Shown in pieces: positions 42,245 to 51,563 of a stretch of 64,000 bases of DNA (its first letter is position 1; every line of letters begins with the position of its first letter). This DNA comes from an uncultured Lachnospiraceae bacterium. Lineage in GTDB: Bacteria > Bacillota > Clostridia > Lachnospirales > Lachnospiraceae. The notes beneath the pieces were generated by a model. It did not search any database. It was not told where the DNA came from and saw only the letters and a list, made by a program, of their open reading frames with translations. Position numbers and translations under genes: made by a program. Location of the stretch: contig UQLY01000002.1 in the NCBI GenBank assembly GCA_900542015.1, positions 124,001 through 188,000 on the forward strand, given 5' to 3'.

Positions 42245-44254
42245 CAGATAGGCGTCCTTGTTGCCTTCATGGACATAGGTGCAGACATATTGCGCCCCGC
42301 CGTATTCATATAGATCGCCGACGGAAAGCTCCTCCCGTTCGACCATGAGAATCGCTTCGGGCGCGCTGCCGTCTTCCTCCGCAATGATATGGCGCAGCTT
42401 TCCCTCCGGATATTCCTCGTGAAATATCAGCCAAAGGGGATAATCATAGCCGTCGCCGGAAATCAGCAAGCCGATATCGCTCACTTCTTCCGCCTCGGCA
42501 TGTTTTACGAGTTCTTCATACGATTCCCTTCTCTGATTATAAGTAAAGTAATAGGACAATCTGTCTTCGCAGCCCGCCCGCAGGAAATTCACAGCCGGTT
42601 CCATATTGTAGGTGACGGACGGAACCGCCAATAAAACGCAAAGCAAAATGCAGACGAGCAAAAGTCCGTTTTGAATCCACCCTTTGCACTTTCGGGTAAA
42701 CAGCCATAATAAGTTGGCACTCATAACAACCGTCATGGCAAGCGCCGGATACATCAGTCTCGTTCCCCATGGCTGCCAACGCAACAGCGCCATAATAAAT
42801 CCAAACGACAACCATGCCGACACCGCATATCCCAAAGACAAGCCCCATTGCTTCCTCGTATCCTCCGCCGTTTTCTTCCTTCCCGCAATCAGCCGGATCA
42901 ACAGCACCAGCAATAACACACCTGACGCCAGCGCCAGATAAGCCGCGAAAGCGCTGGGCGTCTTATCATGGGAATACATATCGTCACCCATATTCATATG
43001 ACGCAGGAAATCAAAACCATGGAAGGCGATCGCCTCATGATTGACCTCCACGCCCAGCAGCTGCCCCGCGCCAATAGCGATGCGGTACACGAAGCCGTTT
43101 AAGGGACGGTAAATATGCTGCGTAATCAAAAGGGAAAAATTCTTTAAAATATTGACCAGAATATAGCTAACATTCTTGGTGGCAACCATAATATCCCCGC
43201 TGGCGGTAGAAGTCATCAGACTGCCGCTGGATAAATAGGTGCGGACCCAGGTCTCCGAAACCGGTAAGACAATGCTGACCGCCGCAATCCCCACGCTTCC
43301 CGCCAATTTCCCAAAGCGGTCTTTTTTCCGCAGTCTGGCGACAAGCAGCCACGGCATAAAAAAGAGCATGGACGCGCAGACGCTGGTCTTCGCCAGATAG
43401 GCAAACGCCACCGTAAGCCCCAAAAGCACAATCGTCAGGACCTGTTCCCTGTTCAGCACGATGCTGTCCCACCGGACGACTCCGATCAGCTCATAGACAA
43501 AGACCGCAAAAAACACCGCGGCAAACAGATCGTTCTGGGTTGTGATACTCTGGGAAATCGTCAGCGGCATCATGATAAACACAAACGCGCCGAAAAGAGA
43601 AAAGGTACGGTTTGTCCCAAGACGTCCCGCACTGTGGTAAATAAAGTAAGCCGCCACAAACATAGAAACGTACTGCAAAAAATTGACAAAGGTGTCGTTT
43701 CCTGCAAGCAGCATCATATGCAAAAGGTTATATTCCGCCAGCACCGGGGAATAAATCTGCCTGTCGATATTGCTGACATAATGGGCGACGCTTTGATGGT
43801 CCATCCAATAGCCGATTCTTGCCAGATGATAGGACATGGAATCATAATTATAAGGCACGGTAAAGACCGCTCCTGCCAGAAGCACCAGCGACAAAACCGC
43901 CAGCAGTCCCCACATGACCAGACGGATTCTTCTGCTGCCGTCCTCCGCCGCCTTATCCGGTTCCGGACCGGAGGAAACCGCTCCCGCACCGAGCCTGTCC
44001 GCCCGCCGGGTCATAAAATCCGGCAGACCGTGTTCCTTTCCATACAGCAGCGTAAACAAAAACATCACAAAGAGCCATGAAAAGAACACCGTATAGCGGT
44101 TCAATACATGGAAAAGGCTGAATACGTTGGTAATGACCAGGACCAGGACTTCAAACAAAATCACCGCCCTCGCAGCCGCTTCAGCCGTTTCTTTCGTATG
44201 CAGTTTTACATAAGCGTAGATTGCGGCAGCCGCCGCCGGTAAAATCAGAATCAT
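42227..44254 (-). CDS. GT39-type (ArnT/PMT-like) GT-C membrane protein
   Basis: 675 residues, about 12 TM helices. The first outside loop has VPYNYDSMSYHLARIGYWMDHQSV, with an acidic residue followed by YHLARI, typical of ArnT/PMT-like enzymes that take sugars from polyprenyl phosphates. A soluble tail of about 100 residues follows the last helix. The ATG at 44254 has no Shine-Dalgarno and lies 6 nt after a TATATT -10 box, so the mRNA is probably leaderless. Divergent from the gene at 44314. The acceptor is unknown; the GT2 at 36808 could charge the lipid donor. Confidence 0.82.
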   Translation of the reverse strand: MILILPAAAAAIYAYVKLHTKETAEAAARAVILFEVLVLVITNVFSLFHVLNRYTVFFSWLFVMFLFTLLYGKEHGLPDFMTRRADRLGAGAVSSGPEPDKAAEDGSRRIRLVMWGLLAVLSLVLLAGAVFTVPYNYDSMSYHLARIGYWMDHQSVAHYVSNIDRQIYSPVLAEYNLLHMMLLAGNDTFVNFLQYVSMFVAAYFIYHSAGRLGTNRTFSLFGAFVFIMMPLTISQSITTQNDLFAAVFFAVFVYELIGVVRWDSIVLNREQVLTIVLLGLTVAFAYLAKTSVCASMLFFMPWLLVARLRKKDRFGKLAGSVGIAAVSIVLPVSETWVRTYLSSGSLMTSTASGDIMVATKNVSYILVNILKNFSLLITQHIYRPLNGFVYRIAIGAGQLLGVEVNHEAIAFHGFDFLRHMNMGDDMYSHDKTPSAFAAYLALASGVLLLVLLIRLIAGRKKTAEDTRKQWGLSLGYAVSAWLSFGFIMALLRWQPWGTRLMYPALAMTVVMSANLLWLFTRKCKGWIQNGLLLVCILLCVLLAVPSVTYNMEPAVNFLRAGCEDRLSYYFTYNQRRESYEELVKHAEAEEVSDIGLLISGDGYDYPLWLIFHEEYPEGKLRHIIAEEDGSAPEAILMVEREELSVGDLYEYGGAQYVCTYVHEGNKDAYLSRLQN

Positions 44255-44260
44255 AAGTAA

Positions 44261-44289
44261 AATATAGCAAATATCAGTAGATTTAGCAA
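44261..44289 (-). promoter_or_regulatory. Promoter giving a leaderless GT39-like transcript
   Basis: Minus strand TTGCTA (44289-44284), 17-bp spacer ending in TGC, TATATT (44266-44261). The start codon at 44254-44252 coincides with the expected transcription start. Confidence 0.6.
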
Positions 44290-44306
44290 GCTGTCTGGGG
44301 TATAAT
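44278..44306 (+). promoter_or_regulatory. Promoter giving a leaderless DUF6020 transcript
   Basis: Plus strand TAGATT (44278-44283), 17-bp spacer, TATAAT (44301-44306). The ATG at 44314 falls 8 nt after the -10, at the expected transcription start. It overlaps the opposite promoter. Confidence 0.6.
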
Positions 44307-44313
44307 AATCTGT

Positions 44314-45939
44314 ATGGAAGCGACGAAAAAACCCTTGCAAAACACCCGAAAAATTCATATGGGACTATTGATTGCGGCAGGACTGATCTGGGGGCTTACC
44401 TTTATCACGGACCAAAAGATCTTTACCTCGGACCCCTTAAATATGAACTGCCTGCCCATCGATTACGATATGGTAACGTTTATGCACGTTCTGTCGAAGC
44501 TTCTGGTTTTTTTCGCCCTTTGGGGAATCCTGGAATTTTTATTCTGCGGCGTCAGACATAAAAAACTGTTGGTTTCTTTTCTGGGCTTTTTCATCGTCTA
44601 TCTGGTTTTATTATTATGCAGCTATCCCGGCTATTATATGAGCGACGATACGGTTATCTTCGGCTATGCCACCAGATATTATCCGGTCTACTGGCACAAT
44701 TACCTGACGTCTTTGTATTATATGGTAGGAATGTCGCTGTTTCCCGCATCCACGGGACCGATCATTCTCAACGACCTGTGCCTTGCCATGGTATTTTCCT
44801 ATATTTATTATAAAACGGATCTGCTTTTTTCCGCGAAGGTAAAATATATCATATTGTTATGCGGGCTGATGCCTTTTGTACTTCTGTCCGGGCTGATGTG
44901 TTTCCGCCCGGCGCTGTATGCGCCCTTCTTTTTGTTTTTCTTCGCCTTTCTGTATTTCGAGAAAAAGGAAAAAAAAACGCTTACCCTGCCAAAGCTTCTG
45001 CTTCTTGCCGCTCTCGCGGGCTTGCTTTGCTTCTGGCGCAGCGAAGGCATCGTTTTAATTGTATTCTGCCTGTTGCTGATCCCGGTCTGTTACGGAAAAG
45101 ATCTGAAAAAGACGGCTTTGTTCCTGCTTGCCTTTGCGGTGTTCTTTTCGGCAATGAAAATCCCGCAGTCGAAGGGCGAAGAAAAATATTACGGCAGCGA
45201 TTATCTGATCATATCCACGATCCGTCCGCTTTCCCTGATTATCCACAGGGAACAGACGTACCCCGGCGCGGAGGAAGACCTTGCTAACATCGACGCTGTG
45301 ATCGATCTGGATTATATCAGCTACGAAACCTTATCCTGCAGCTCCTATAACCGCTATAACTCGGATTATAACGGAGGGCATTTTACGGAAACCGGAGCCG
45401 ACGGCAAGACGCAGCAGGCATATTTAAAAAGCGCCCTTCGCCTGATCGCCCACAACCTGGATTTGTATTTTGCCGAGAGGCTGCAGTTGTTTCTTGTGAC
45501 TAACGGCATTTATCATTATGATTCTTCCCTTGTCCTTGGGCTGGAGCCTGTCACGACCTCCGAATTTCACCTGTACCAAAGCGACAAGGCTTACGGTTAT
45601 GAATTGATCCGGGGCAACCAGCGCCTGCCTTTAAACGGCAGCGACGCCGTTTCCTCGTTTTTATTCCAATACGGCGGAGAAGCCTATCTGCCTGTTTTGA
45701 TCCTGCTGATACTGACTTGTATTTACAGCCTGATAAAGAAGAAGTGGTTTGCGTTCTGGACGCTGTTATCCCTGCTTGCCAGAGAAGCAGTCATCTTTTT
45801 AACCGCTCCCGCTTCTTTCATCCAGTACAGCTATCCGACCATGTTTGTAACAGTATTTATCATATTGATACTGATCATAGAGTATGCCGACGCAAAAAGC
45901 ACGGATAAACGGGCATACGGAAAGGAAAACCTATCATGA
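44314..45939 (+). CDS. DUF6020-family polytopic membrane protein
   Basis: 541 residues, about 12 TM helices. The segment SYPGYYMSDDTVIFGYA, followed by PVYWHNYLTSLYYMVGMSLFP, places acidic residues in the first large loop as in GT-C glycosyltransferases. I recognise it as DUF6020-like, with no established function. Probably a transferase acting on the outer face. No ribosome site before the ATG; -10 box 8 nt upstream. Its stop overlaps the next gene's start as ATGA, so it is translated together with UDP-xylose synthase, hinting that xylose is its or the cluster's sugar. Confidence 0.75.
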   Translation: MEATKKPLQNTRKIHMGLLIAAGLIWGLTFITDQKIFTSDPLNMNCLPIDYDMVTFMHVLSKLLVFFALWGILEFLFCGVRHKKLLVSFLGFFIVYLVLLLCSYPGYYMSDDTVIFGYATRYYPVYWHNYLTSLYYMVGMSLFPASTGPIILNDLCLAMVFSYIYYKTDLLFSAKVKYIILLCGLMPFVLLSGLMCFRPALYAPFFLFFFAFLYFEKKEKKTLTLPKLLLLAALAGLLCFWRSEGIVLIVFCLLLIPVCYGKDLKKTALFLLAFAVFFSAMKIPQSKGEEKYYGSDYLIISTIRPLSLIIHREQTYPGAEEDLANIDAVIDLDYISYETLSCSSYNRYNSDYNGGHFTETGADGKTQQAYLKSALRLIAHNLDLYFAERLQLFLVTNGIYHYDSSLVLGLEPVTTSEFHLYQSDKAYGYELIRGNQRLPLNGSDAVSSFLFQYGGEAYLPVLILLILTCIYSLIKKKWFAFWTLLSLLAREAVIFLTAPASFIQYSYPTMFVTVFIILILIIEYADAKSTDKRAYGKENLS

Positions 45940-46868
45940 AACGTATTTTAGTAACCGGCGGAGCCGGATTTGTAGGCTCCCATCTATGCGACAGACTGAT
46001 TAAAGAAGGCAATCACGTGATCTGTCTGGACAATCTGTTTACCGGCAGCATGGACCATATCAGCCATCTGCTGTCCCATCCCGAATTTGAATTTGTAGAG
46101 CATGACGTGAGAGACCCCTTCGACGCCAAAGTGGACCAAATCTACAATCTCGCCTGCCCGGCGAGCCCGCCTTTTTACCAGGAGGACATGGTGGGCACGA
46201 CCAAAACCTGCGTATTCGGCGCGCTGAATATGCTTGAACTCGCCAAAAAAAACGGCGCCCGCATTTTACAGGCAAGCACCAGCGAAGTATACGGCGATCC
46301 CGAACTGCACCCGCAGCCTGAAAGCTACCGTGGCTGCGTCAATCCGGTGGGGATTCGTTCCTGCTACGACGAAGGAAAGAGAGTTGCGGAGACTTTGTTC
46401 TTTTCCTATCATTTACAGCATGGCGTAGATACCCGCATTATCCGTATCTTCAACACCTACGGTCCCCGCATGAACCCGGACGACGGACGCGTGGTAAGCA
46501 ACTTTATTGTGCAGGCGTTAAAAGGGGAAGATATTACGGTCTACGGCGACGGCTCCCAGACCAGAAGCTTTTGTTATGTGGACGATCTGATTGAAGGCAT
46601 GTACCGCATGATGGAAAACGATGAATTTACGGGTCCCGTCAATCTGGGAAACCCCGGCGAATTTACCATGCTGGAGCTTGCCGAAAAAGTACTGCGGCTG
46701 ACCGGCTCCAAAAGCAAACTGATTTACTGCGAGCTTCCCAAAGACGATCCCACCAAGCGCAAGCCCGATATTTCCCTGGCAAAGGAAAAACTGGACTGGC
46801 AGCCTGCAATCCCGTTAGAAGAAGGGCTTGTGAAAACCATAGCGTATTTTAAAAATATGGTATGTTGA
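45936..46868 (+). CDS. uxs: UDP-glucuronate decarboxylase (UDP-xylose synthase)
   Basis: 310-residue extended SDR with ILVTGGAGFVGSHLCDRL, LDNLFTGS, YNLACPASPPFYQ, the catalytic STSEVYGDP, and RSCYDEGKRVAETL carrying the YxxxK motif: the standard UXS signature. It converts UDP-glucuronate to UDP-xylose via a 4-keto intermediate held by bound NAD. A UDP-glucose dehydrogenase is not in the window. AAAGGAAAACCTATC precedes the ATG inside the end of the DUF6020 gene. It ends 3 bp before the convergent kdpE stop, with no room for a terminator. Confidence 0.93.
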   Translation: MKRILVTGGAGFVGSHLCDRLIKEGNHVICLDNLFTGSMDHISHLLSHPEFEFVEHDVRDPFDAKVDQIYNLACPASPPFYQEDMVGTTKTCVFGALNMLELAKKNGARILQASTSEVYGDPELHPQPESYRGCVNPVGIRSCYDEGKRVAETLFFSYHLQHGVDTRIIRIFNTYGPRMNPDDGRVVSNFIVQALKGEDITVYGDGSQTRSFCYVDDLIEGMYRMMENDEFTGPVNLGNPGEFTMLELAEKVLRLTGSKSKLIYCELPKDDPTKRKPDISLAKEKLDWQPAIPLEEGLVKTIAYFKNMVC

Positions 46869-46871
46869 CCG

Positions 46872-47573
46872 TTACTCCACTTTCATCATCCGATATCCGA
46901 CCCCGATATGGGTCTGGATATACTGTGGGGAATCCGGTTCCGGCTCCAGCTTTTTCCGAAGCGTTGCCATAAACACACGTAAGGAAGCGACGTCATTATC
47001 CCAGCTCCTCCCCCAGATATGCTGGGTGATAAAGGTATGCGTCAGTACCTTTCCGACATTTTTGGAAAGCAGGGACAACAGCTTATATTCAATGGGGGTC
47101 AGATGCAGCTCCTGTCCGTTCAGATAAGCGCATCCGCCGGCATAATCCACACGCAGTCCGCCGTTGACAAATACGGATTTTGCCGTCAGCATCTCAGCCG
47201 TCATAAAGGAAAGCCTGCGCTGGGTCACCCGTAGTCTTGCCAAGAGCTCTTCTACGGAAAAGGGCTTTGTCAGATAATCATCCGCGCCCGCGTCCAACGC
47301 TTCTATTTTATCGTTGTCCTCACTTCTGGCGCTGATGACAATGATAGGAAGATTCGACCAGGAACGGATATTGCGGATGACCTCCACCCCGTCCATGTCC
47401 GGCAGTCCCAAATCCAAAAGGACAATATCAGGATTGTGGGACGACGCTTCTAAAATCGCCGTCTTTCCGTTTGGAGCCGAAAGATAACGGTAATCATTGG
47501 TTTTCAATGTAGTTGTAATCAGATTGCGTACCGGAGGATCGTCCTCCACAACCAATATCAACGGTTTATTCAT
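46872..47573 (-). CDS. kdpE: KdpE response regulator
   Basis: 233 residues: receiver domain with phosphoacceptor Asp54 (VLLDLGLPD), acidic pair at 11-12, and Lys in YLTKPF, followed by an OmpR/PhoB winged helix (about 130-230) with LTPIEYKLLSLL. Partner of KdpD; activates kdpFABC under potassium limitation in known systems. Its ATG overlaps the kdpD stop by 8 nt (ATGAATAA), with GGGAGG ahead. Confidence 0.95.
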   Translation of the reverse strand: MNKPLILVVEDDPPVRNLITTTLKTNDYRYLSAPNGKTAILEASSHNPDIVLLDLGLPDMDGVEVIRNIRSWSNLPIIVISARSEDNDKIEALDAGADDYLTKPFSVEELLARLRVTQRRLSFMTAEMLTAKSVFVNGGLRVDYAGGCAYLNGQELHLTPIEYKLLSLLSKNVGKVLTHTFITQHIWGRSWDNDVASLRVFMATLRKKLEPEPDSPQYIQTHIGVGYRMMKVE

Positions 47574-50253
47574 TAAAATCTACCTCCCTTGCCGGTAATG
47601 TAAATGTGAAAACGGCTCCCGCAGGCTGATTATCCCCCACGTCAATCCGCCCTCCGTGCGCCGTGACAATGGATTTGCATAAGGAAAGCCCAAGCCCCAT
47701 GCTTCTGCGGCTGTCCGCAATCCGGTTGGCGCCGCTGTAAAACATGTCAAAAATATGCGGTTTTTGTGCATCCGGGATTCCCGGTCCGTTATCGGAAACG
47801 GAAACTGCGATCCACTTTCCTTCCTTTTTCATACTAATTTCTATGGTAGAACCCGCCGGCGTATATTTCACGGCGTTATCCACCAGATTGATGAGCACCT
47901 GTACGATCAGTCTCGCATCGGCATAAACCAGATAAAGCTCCTTCGAGTTACGGACGCGGATGATATGCTCCTTGCTTTTGCGGTTAATATGGCGCAGCGC
48001 CTCGGCAACCACCTCGTCCATCAGCTCTACGGACCGGTTCAGGTTTACCTGTCCTCCTTCGATTCTGGTAACAGCCAACAGATTTTCCACCAGATTGATG
48101 AGCCACATGGAATCATCATAAATGTCCGTAAAGGTCTGTGTCCTCGTAGCGTCATCCATCTTTTGGTAATTTGCCAACAGGTTTCCGGCGCTCCCTGAAA
48201 TGGAAGTCAGCGGCGTCCGCAGATCATGGGAAATTGCCCGAAGCAAATTGGCGCGAAGCTGTTCATCCTTTGCCAAAACCGCAGCTTCTTCCTTTTCTCT
48301 GGCATTTTTCATATTTTCCAACGCCAGCGCGCATTCTCCGAGAATGGACAGCATCACGCTCTTTTCAAAGGAATCCAGCGGGATTTCATCCATACAGACG
48401 CCCACTACCCCATATACCCTGCTGTTTTGACGGATGGCAAGATACAGACATTTTGCATTTGCTAACGTATTGGTCGTCGCCCCTGCATGTTTATTATTTC
48501 TGAATACCCATTCGGCAACCGCTTTTTCATTCTCCGTTAAAAGATCCGTCTGCCTGCTGTCCGCGGCACGGTAAACACTGGGATTTTTCATATTTTCTCC
48601 GTCTGCAGGATAAATAACCAGATCCCGCTTCAACAGCTTGGTAAGCTGCCCCGCCGTTACCCCGAAAATTGCGTTTTCGTCCTTTTCTTTTTGAAGGAGC
48701 TGATTCGTTTCCAACAAAATCTTTGTCCGAAATGCCGATCTGGCGGATTGTCTGGCATTTTCCTTTAGCTTCGTCGCCAGGGAACCGGTCAGAAACGCCA
48801 CCATAAACATAATCGTAAAGGTAATCAAATAATTCGGATCGTTAAAGTGAAACGTAAAGCGCGGAATGGTAAAAAAGAAGTTAAATACCAGCACGCTTAC
48901 GACGGAGGTTACAAGTCCGCAAAGCCGGTTCGTCGTAATTATGGAAGTCACAAGGACTCCAAAAATATAGACCGCTATGATATTCGCCTCTGTAAATCCC
49001 AGAGCGTAAAAGGCATAACCGATCAGGGTTGCCGCCAGCAGAACCAAAATACTCTCTCCGATATCCCGCGCGGGCACAATCCTGGGAAGCCTGCGTCTGA
49101 CCGGGCGGTATTCCCATGCTGCGGCATCCGGAATCACATGAATATCCAGGTTGGGAGCCGCGGCTATCAATCGTTCCGTCAAAGTAGGCTTACTGAATAT
49201 ACTTTTTCTGGTCGCCGTGCTGCGCCCGATGACAATTTTGGAAACCCCGGAAAGTCTTGCAAACTCCGCGATCTGATAGGGAACGTCCTCGCCATAGGTT
49301 GTTTCAATTGCCGCGCCGAGCTGTTCCGCCAGGCGCATATTTTCCCACAGGCGCTTTTTATCCTCCTCGTCCATCGCCGCCGTCCCCGGCGTTTCTACGA
49401 AGAGAGCGGTAAAACTCCCCTTGAACGCCCGCGCCATTCTGGCGGCGGTACGAATAAGCCTTGCATTGGACGGCGAAGAAGAAAGGCACACCAAAATATG
49501 CTCGTCCGTATAATAATCGCCCCGGCTTTGTATTCTGGCGCTTTCCGTGAGCAGATTTACCCTGTCGGCGCAGCGACGCAGCGCGATTTCACGCAGGGCG
49601 GTAAGATTTTCCACCGTAAAGAAATTGACCGCGGCGCGCTTTGCCTGTTCTTCCCCGTAGATATTTCCGTCCGCCATTCGCTCTAACAGCTCTTCCGGCT
49701 CAATATCCACCAATTCCACCTGGTCCGCCCGGTCAAAAGCGGAATCCGGAATGCGCTCCCGCACCAGTATCCCGGTAATGGAAGCGACCGTATCATTCAG
49801 GCTTTCAATATGCTGGACGTTGACCGTTGTATAAACGTCAATCCCTGCGTTTAATAATTCCTCTACATCCTGATAGCGTTTTGTATGGCGGCTTCCTTCC
49901 GCATTCGTATGAGCAAATTCATCCACCAGAATCAACTGAGGTTTTCTACTCAGGGCGGCGTCAATGTCAAATTCCCGGACGGTAATTCCTTCGTGAGAAA
50001 CCTGTTTTACGGGAAGCTGTTCGAGCCCGGAAAGCAGCGCCTTCGTCTGCGGACGCGCATGGGGTTCAATGTATCCCAGCACAACGTCAATTCCGCGCTC
50101 CTTAGCCTGATGAGCTGCCTTAAGCATCGCATAAGTTTTGCCGACGCCTGCGGCATAACCGAAAAATATTTTTAATTTTCCTTTGACTGCGTCCGCCGTA
50201 TCATTGCCAATGGCGCGCAGCAGCTGATCCGGATTCTGTCTTTGCCGTTCCAT
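47566..50253 (-). CDS. kdpD: KdpD sensor histidine kinase
   Basis: 895 residues, full length. KdpD N-terminal domain with Walker A GYAAGVGKT (32-40) and VDEFAHTN, a universal-stress-protein-like domain (about 245-370, the c-di-AMP-binding site in some Gram-positive KdpDs), four clustered TM helices (about 395-500, DUF4118), a GAF-like region, HisKA with His near 675 (ISHDLRTPL), and an HATPase with DNGPGIP and GLGLSL. Separately promoted from the kdpFABC genes. Confidence 0.95.
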   Translation of the reverse strand: MERQRQNPDQLLRAIGNDTADAVKGKLKIFFGYAAGVGKTYAMLKAAHQAKERGIDVVLGYIEPHARPQTKALLSGLEQLPVKQVSHEGITVREFDIDAALSRKPQLILVDEFAHTNAEGSRHTKRYQDVEELLNAGIDVYTTVNVQHIESLNDTVASITGILVRERIPDSAFDRADQVELVDIEPEELLERMADGNIYGEEQAKRAAVNFFTVENLTALREIALRRCADRVNLLTESARIQSRGDYYTDEHILVCLSSSPSNARLIRTAARMARAFKGSFTALFVETPGTAAMDEEDKKRLWENMRLAEQLGAAIETTYGEDVPYQIAEFARLSGVSKIVIGRSTATRKSIFSKPTLTERLIAAAPNLDIHVIPDAAAWEYRPVRRRLPRIVPARDIGESILVLLAATLIGYAFYALGFTEANIIAVYIFGVLVTSIITTNRLCGLVTSVVSVLVFNFFFTIPRFTFHFNDPNYLITFTIMFMVAFLTGSLATKLKENARQSARSAFRTKILLETNQLLQKEKDENAIFGVTAGQLTKLLKRDLVIYPADGENMKNPSVYRAADSRQTDLLTENEKAVAEWVFRNNKHAGATTNTLANAKCLYLAIRQNSRVYGVVGVCMDEIPLDSFEKSVMLSILGECALALENMKNAREKEEAAVLAKDEQLRANLLRAISHDLRTPLTSISGSAGNLLANYQKMDDATRTQTFTDIYDDSMWLINLVENLLAVTRIEGGQVNLNRSVELMDEVVAEALRHINRKSKEHIIRVRNSKELYLVYADARLIVQVLINLVDNAVKYTPAGSTIEISMKKEGKWIAVSVSDNGPGIPDAQKPHIFDMFYSGANRIADSRRSMGLGLSLCKSIVTAHGGRIDVGDNQPAGAVFTFTLPAREVDFNE

Positions 50254-50281
50254 TCGATTTTCTCCTCTCCTGTCAGAGATT

Positions 50282-50306
50282 ATGGCAGATTGCCATCAAT
50301 ATTATA
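50282..50306 (-). promoter_or_regulatory. Promoter of kdpDE with an operator-like palindrome
   Basis: Minus strand extended -10 TGGTATAAT, with TATAAT at 50306-50301; no good -35 at 17 bp. Immediately downstream, near the start point, is the perfect palindrome ATGGCA-ATC-TGCCAT (50296-50282), a candidate repressor or autoregulatory site. Confidence 0.55.
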
Positions 50307-50354
50307 CCATAAGCCCGTAATACGATATGCAAAAGCATACTGTTTTTTGTTTTG

Positions 50355-50864
50355 CTATTCAAATCGGATTCCGTCCTTCATGTATTCCATAAAACATTTC
50401 GCGGCAGATGTCTCTGTTTCTTCCATCCAGACAACCGTCTGCGTCACATTTTCCTCCGCTATGGGCTCGATGGGAAGCCCTCCGTATTTCATTATGACAG
50501 GGGCAGCCGGCAGCATAATCTTGATTCTGTTGTATCTTTGATCCGACGGAATATCAGCCTGCTCCGGCAAAAAGGCAATCTCCAATTTGCGACTGCCGAC
50601 TTTTTTCAGCAAATCTTTTGTATCCCCATAAAATAAACTGACAGAAATATCCAAATGTTGTTTGGAATACTGTTCCAGGACGCCGGAAATGCCGTCCGCA
50701 ACAAGAGGATTGGAAAACCCGATTCTTAAAACAACTTTACCCGGTTTTGACGGCACGGAATTTGCCCTTCGGATATTCTCCAGAAAATCATCCAGCTTTT
50801 TCATTAGAAAACAGCCGGTTACAAACACCGCAGACACTGCCGCCGCCAACAGAAAAACCTGCAT
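50355..50864 (-). CDS. Membrane-anchored LysR-substrate-binding-like domain protein
   Basis: 169 residues from the ATG at 50864 (GGAGGTAGTGTT ahead). One N-terminal TM helix (about 2-21) followed by a domain that reads like the effector-binding half of LysR regulators: VLRIGFSNPLVADGISGVLEQYSKQHLDISVSLFYGD, then KLEIAFLPEQAD. There is no helix-turn-helix; the ligand domain sits outside or at the membrane. It stands between trkA and kdpD in the potassium block, so it may sense a ligand for potassium transport or for KdpD. The function is unknown; I do not recognise a named family member. Confidence 0.65.
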   Translation of the reverse strand: MQVFLLAAAVSAVFVTGCFLMKKLDDFLENIRRANSVPSKPGKVVLRIGFSNPLVADGISGVLEQYSKQHLDISVSLFYGDTKDLLKKVGSRKLEIAFLPEQADIPSDQRYNRIKIMLPAAPVIMKYGGLPIEPIAEENVTQTVVWMEETETSAAKCFMEYMKDGIRFE

Positions 50865-50898
50865 AACACTACCTCCAACTCCGCCCTGTTTGCGCTTC

Positions 50899-51546
50899 TT
50901 AGATCCGGAAGCATTTCTGGACATCTTTATTTCTGCCGAGCACCAGCATCGTATCCGTTTCCTCCATCATCATATCGGAAGAAACGGAAAGCTCCAGTTT
51001 CCCGTCTTTCCTAACGCCCATAATATTGATGCTGTATTTTTTGCGGATATCGATCTGACCGATGGTTCGTCCCGCCCAATCCCGGGGAACCGGAATTTCA
51101 AATATGGCATGTTCATCGTCCAGCTCGATATAATCCAGAATGTGGTCGGCGCTGTAGCGGATCGCCGTCCATTTGGCAAGCTGTTTTTCCGGATAGACCA
51201 CCTCGTCCGCGCCGTTTCGCAAAAGGAATTTTGCCTGTACGTCTCTTGCCGCTCTGGATACGACCAGATGCGCGCCAAGCTCCTTTAACAATGAGGTAGT
51301 CTCCAGAGAGCTTTGGAAATCGTTCCCGATGGCAACGATACAGACGTCATAATTGCGGATCCCGAGAGATTCCAAAAAATCTCCGTTGGTACTGTCTCCG
51401 ATCTGCGCGCTGGTCACAAAGGGCAGGACCGCGTCTACCCGTTCTTCCACATGATCCACCGCCATAACCTGATGCCCCAATTGATTCAAATGCAGGGCGA
51501 TGTGTCTTCCAAATCTTCCCAGACCGATTAAAAGTATTGATTTCAT
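50899..51546 (-). CDS. trkA: TrkA/KtrA-type potassium channel regulatory subunit (RCK)
   Basis: 215 residues. RCK_N Rossmann domain with LLIGLGRFGRHIALHLNQLGH for nucleotide binding and acidic VDHVEE, then an RCK_C domain from about 135 (PRDWAGRTIGQIDIRKKYSINIMGVRKDGK). Gating subunit for the TrkH/KtrB channel encoded just upstream. RCK_C domains of this type bind c-di-AMP in several Firmicutes; that is family knowledge. GGAGGAAACGG ahead of the ATG. Confidence 0.93.
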   Translation of the reverse strand: MKSILLIGLGRFGRHIALHLNQLGHQVMAVDHVEERVDAVLPFVTSAQIGDSTNGDFLESLGIRNYDVCIVAIGNDFQSSLETTSLLKELGAHLVVSRAARDVQAKFLLRNGADEVVYPEKQLAKWTAIRYSADHILDYIELDDEHAIFEIPVPRDWAGRTIGQIDIRKKYSINIMGVRKDGKLELSVSSDMMMEETDTMLVLGRNKDVQKCFRI

Positions 51547-51563
51547 ATGGTCCGTTTCCTCCT

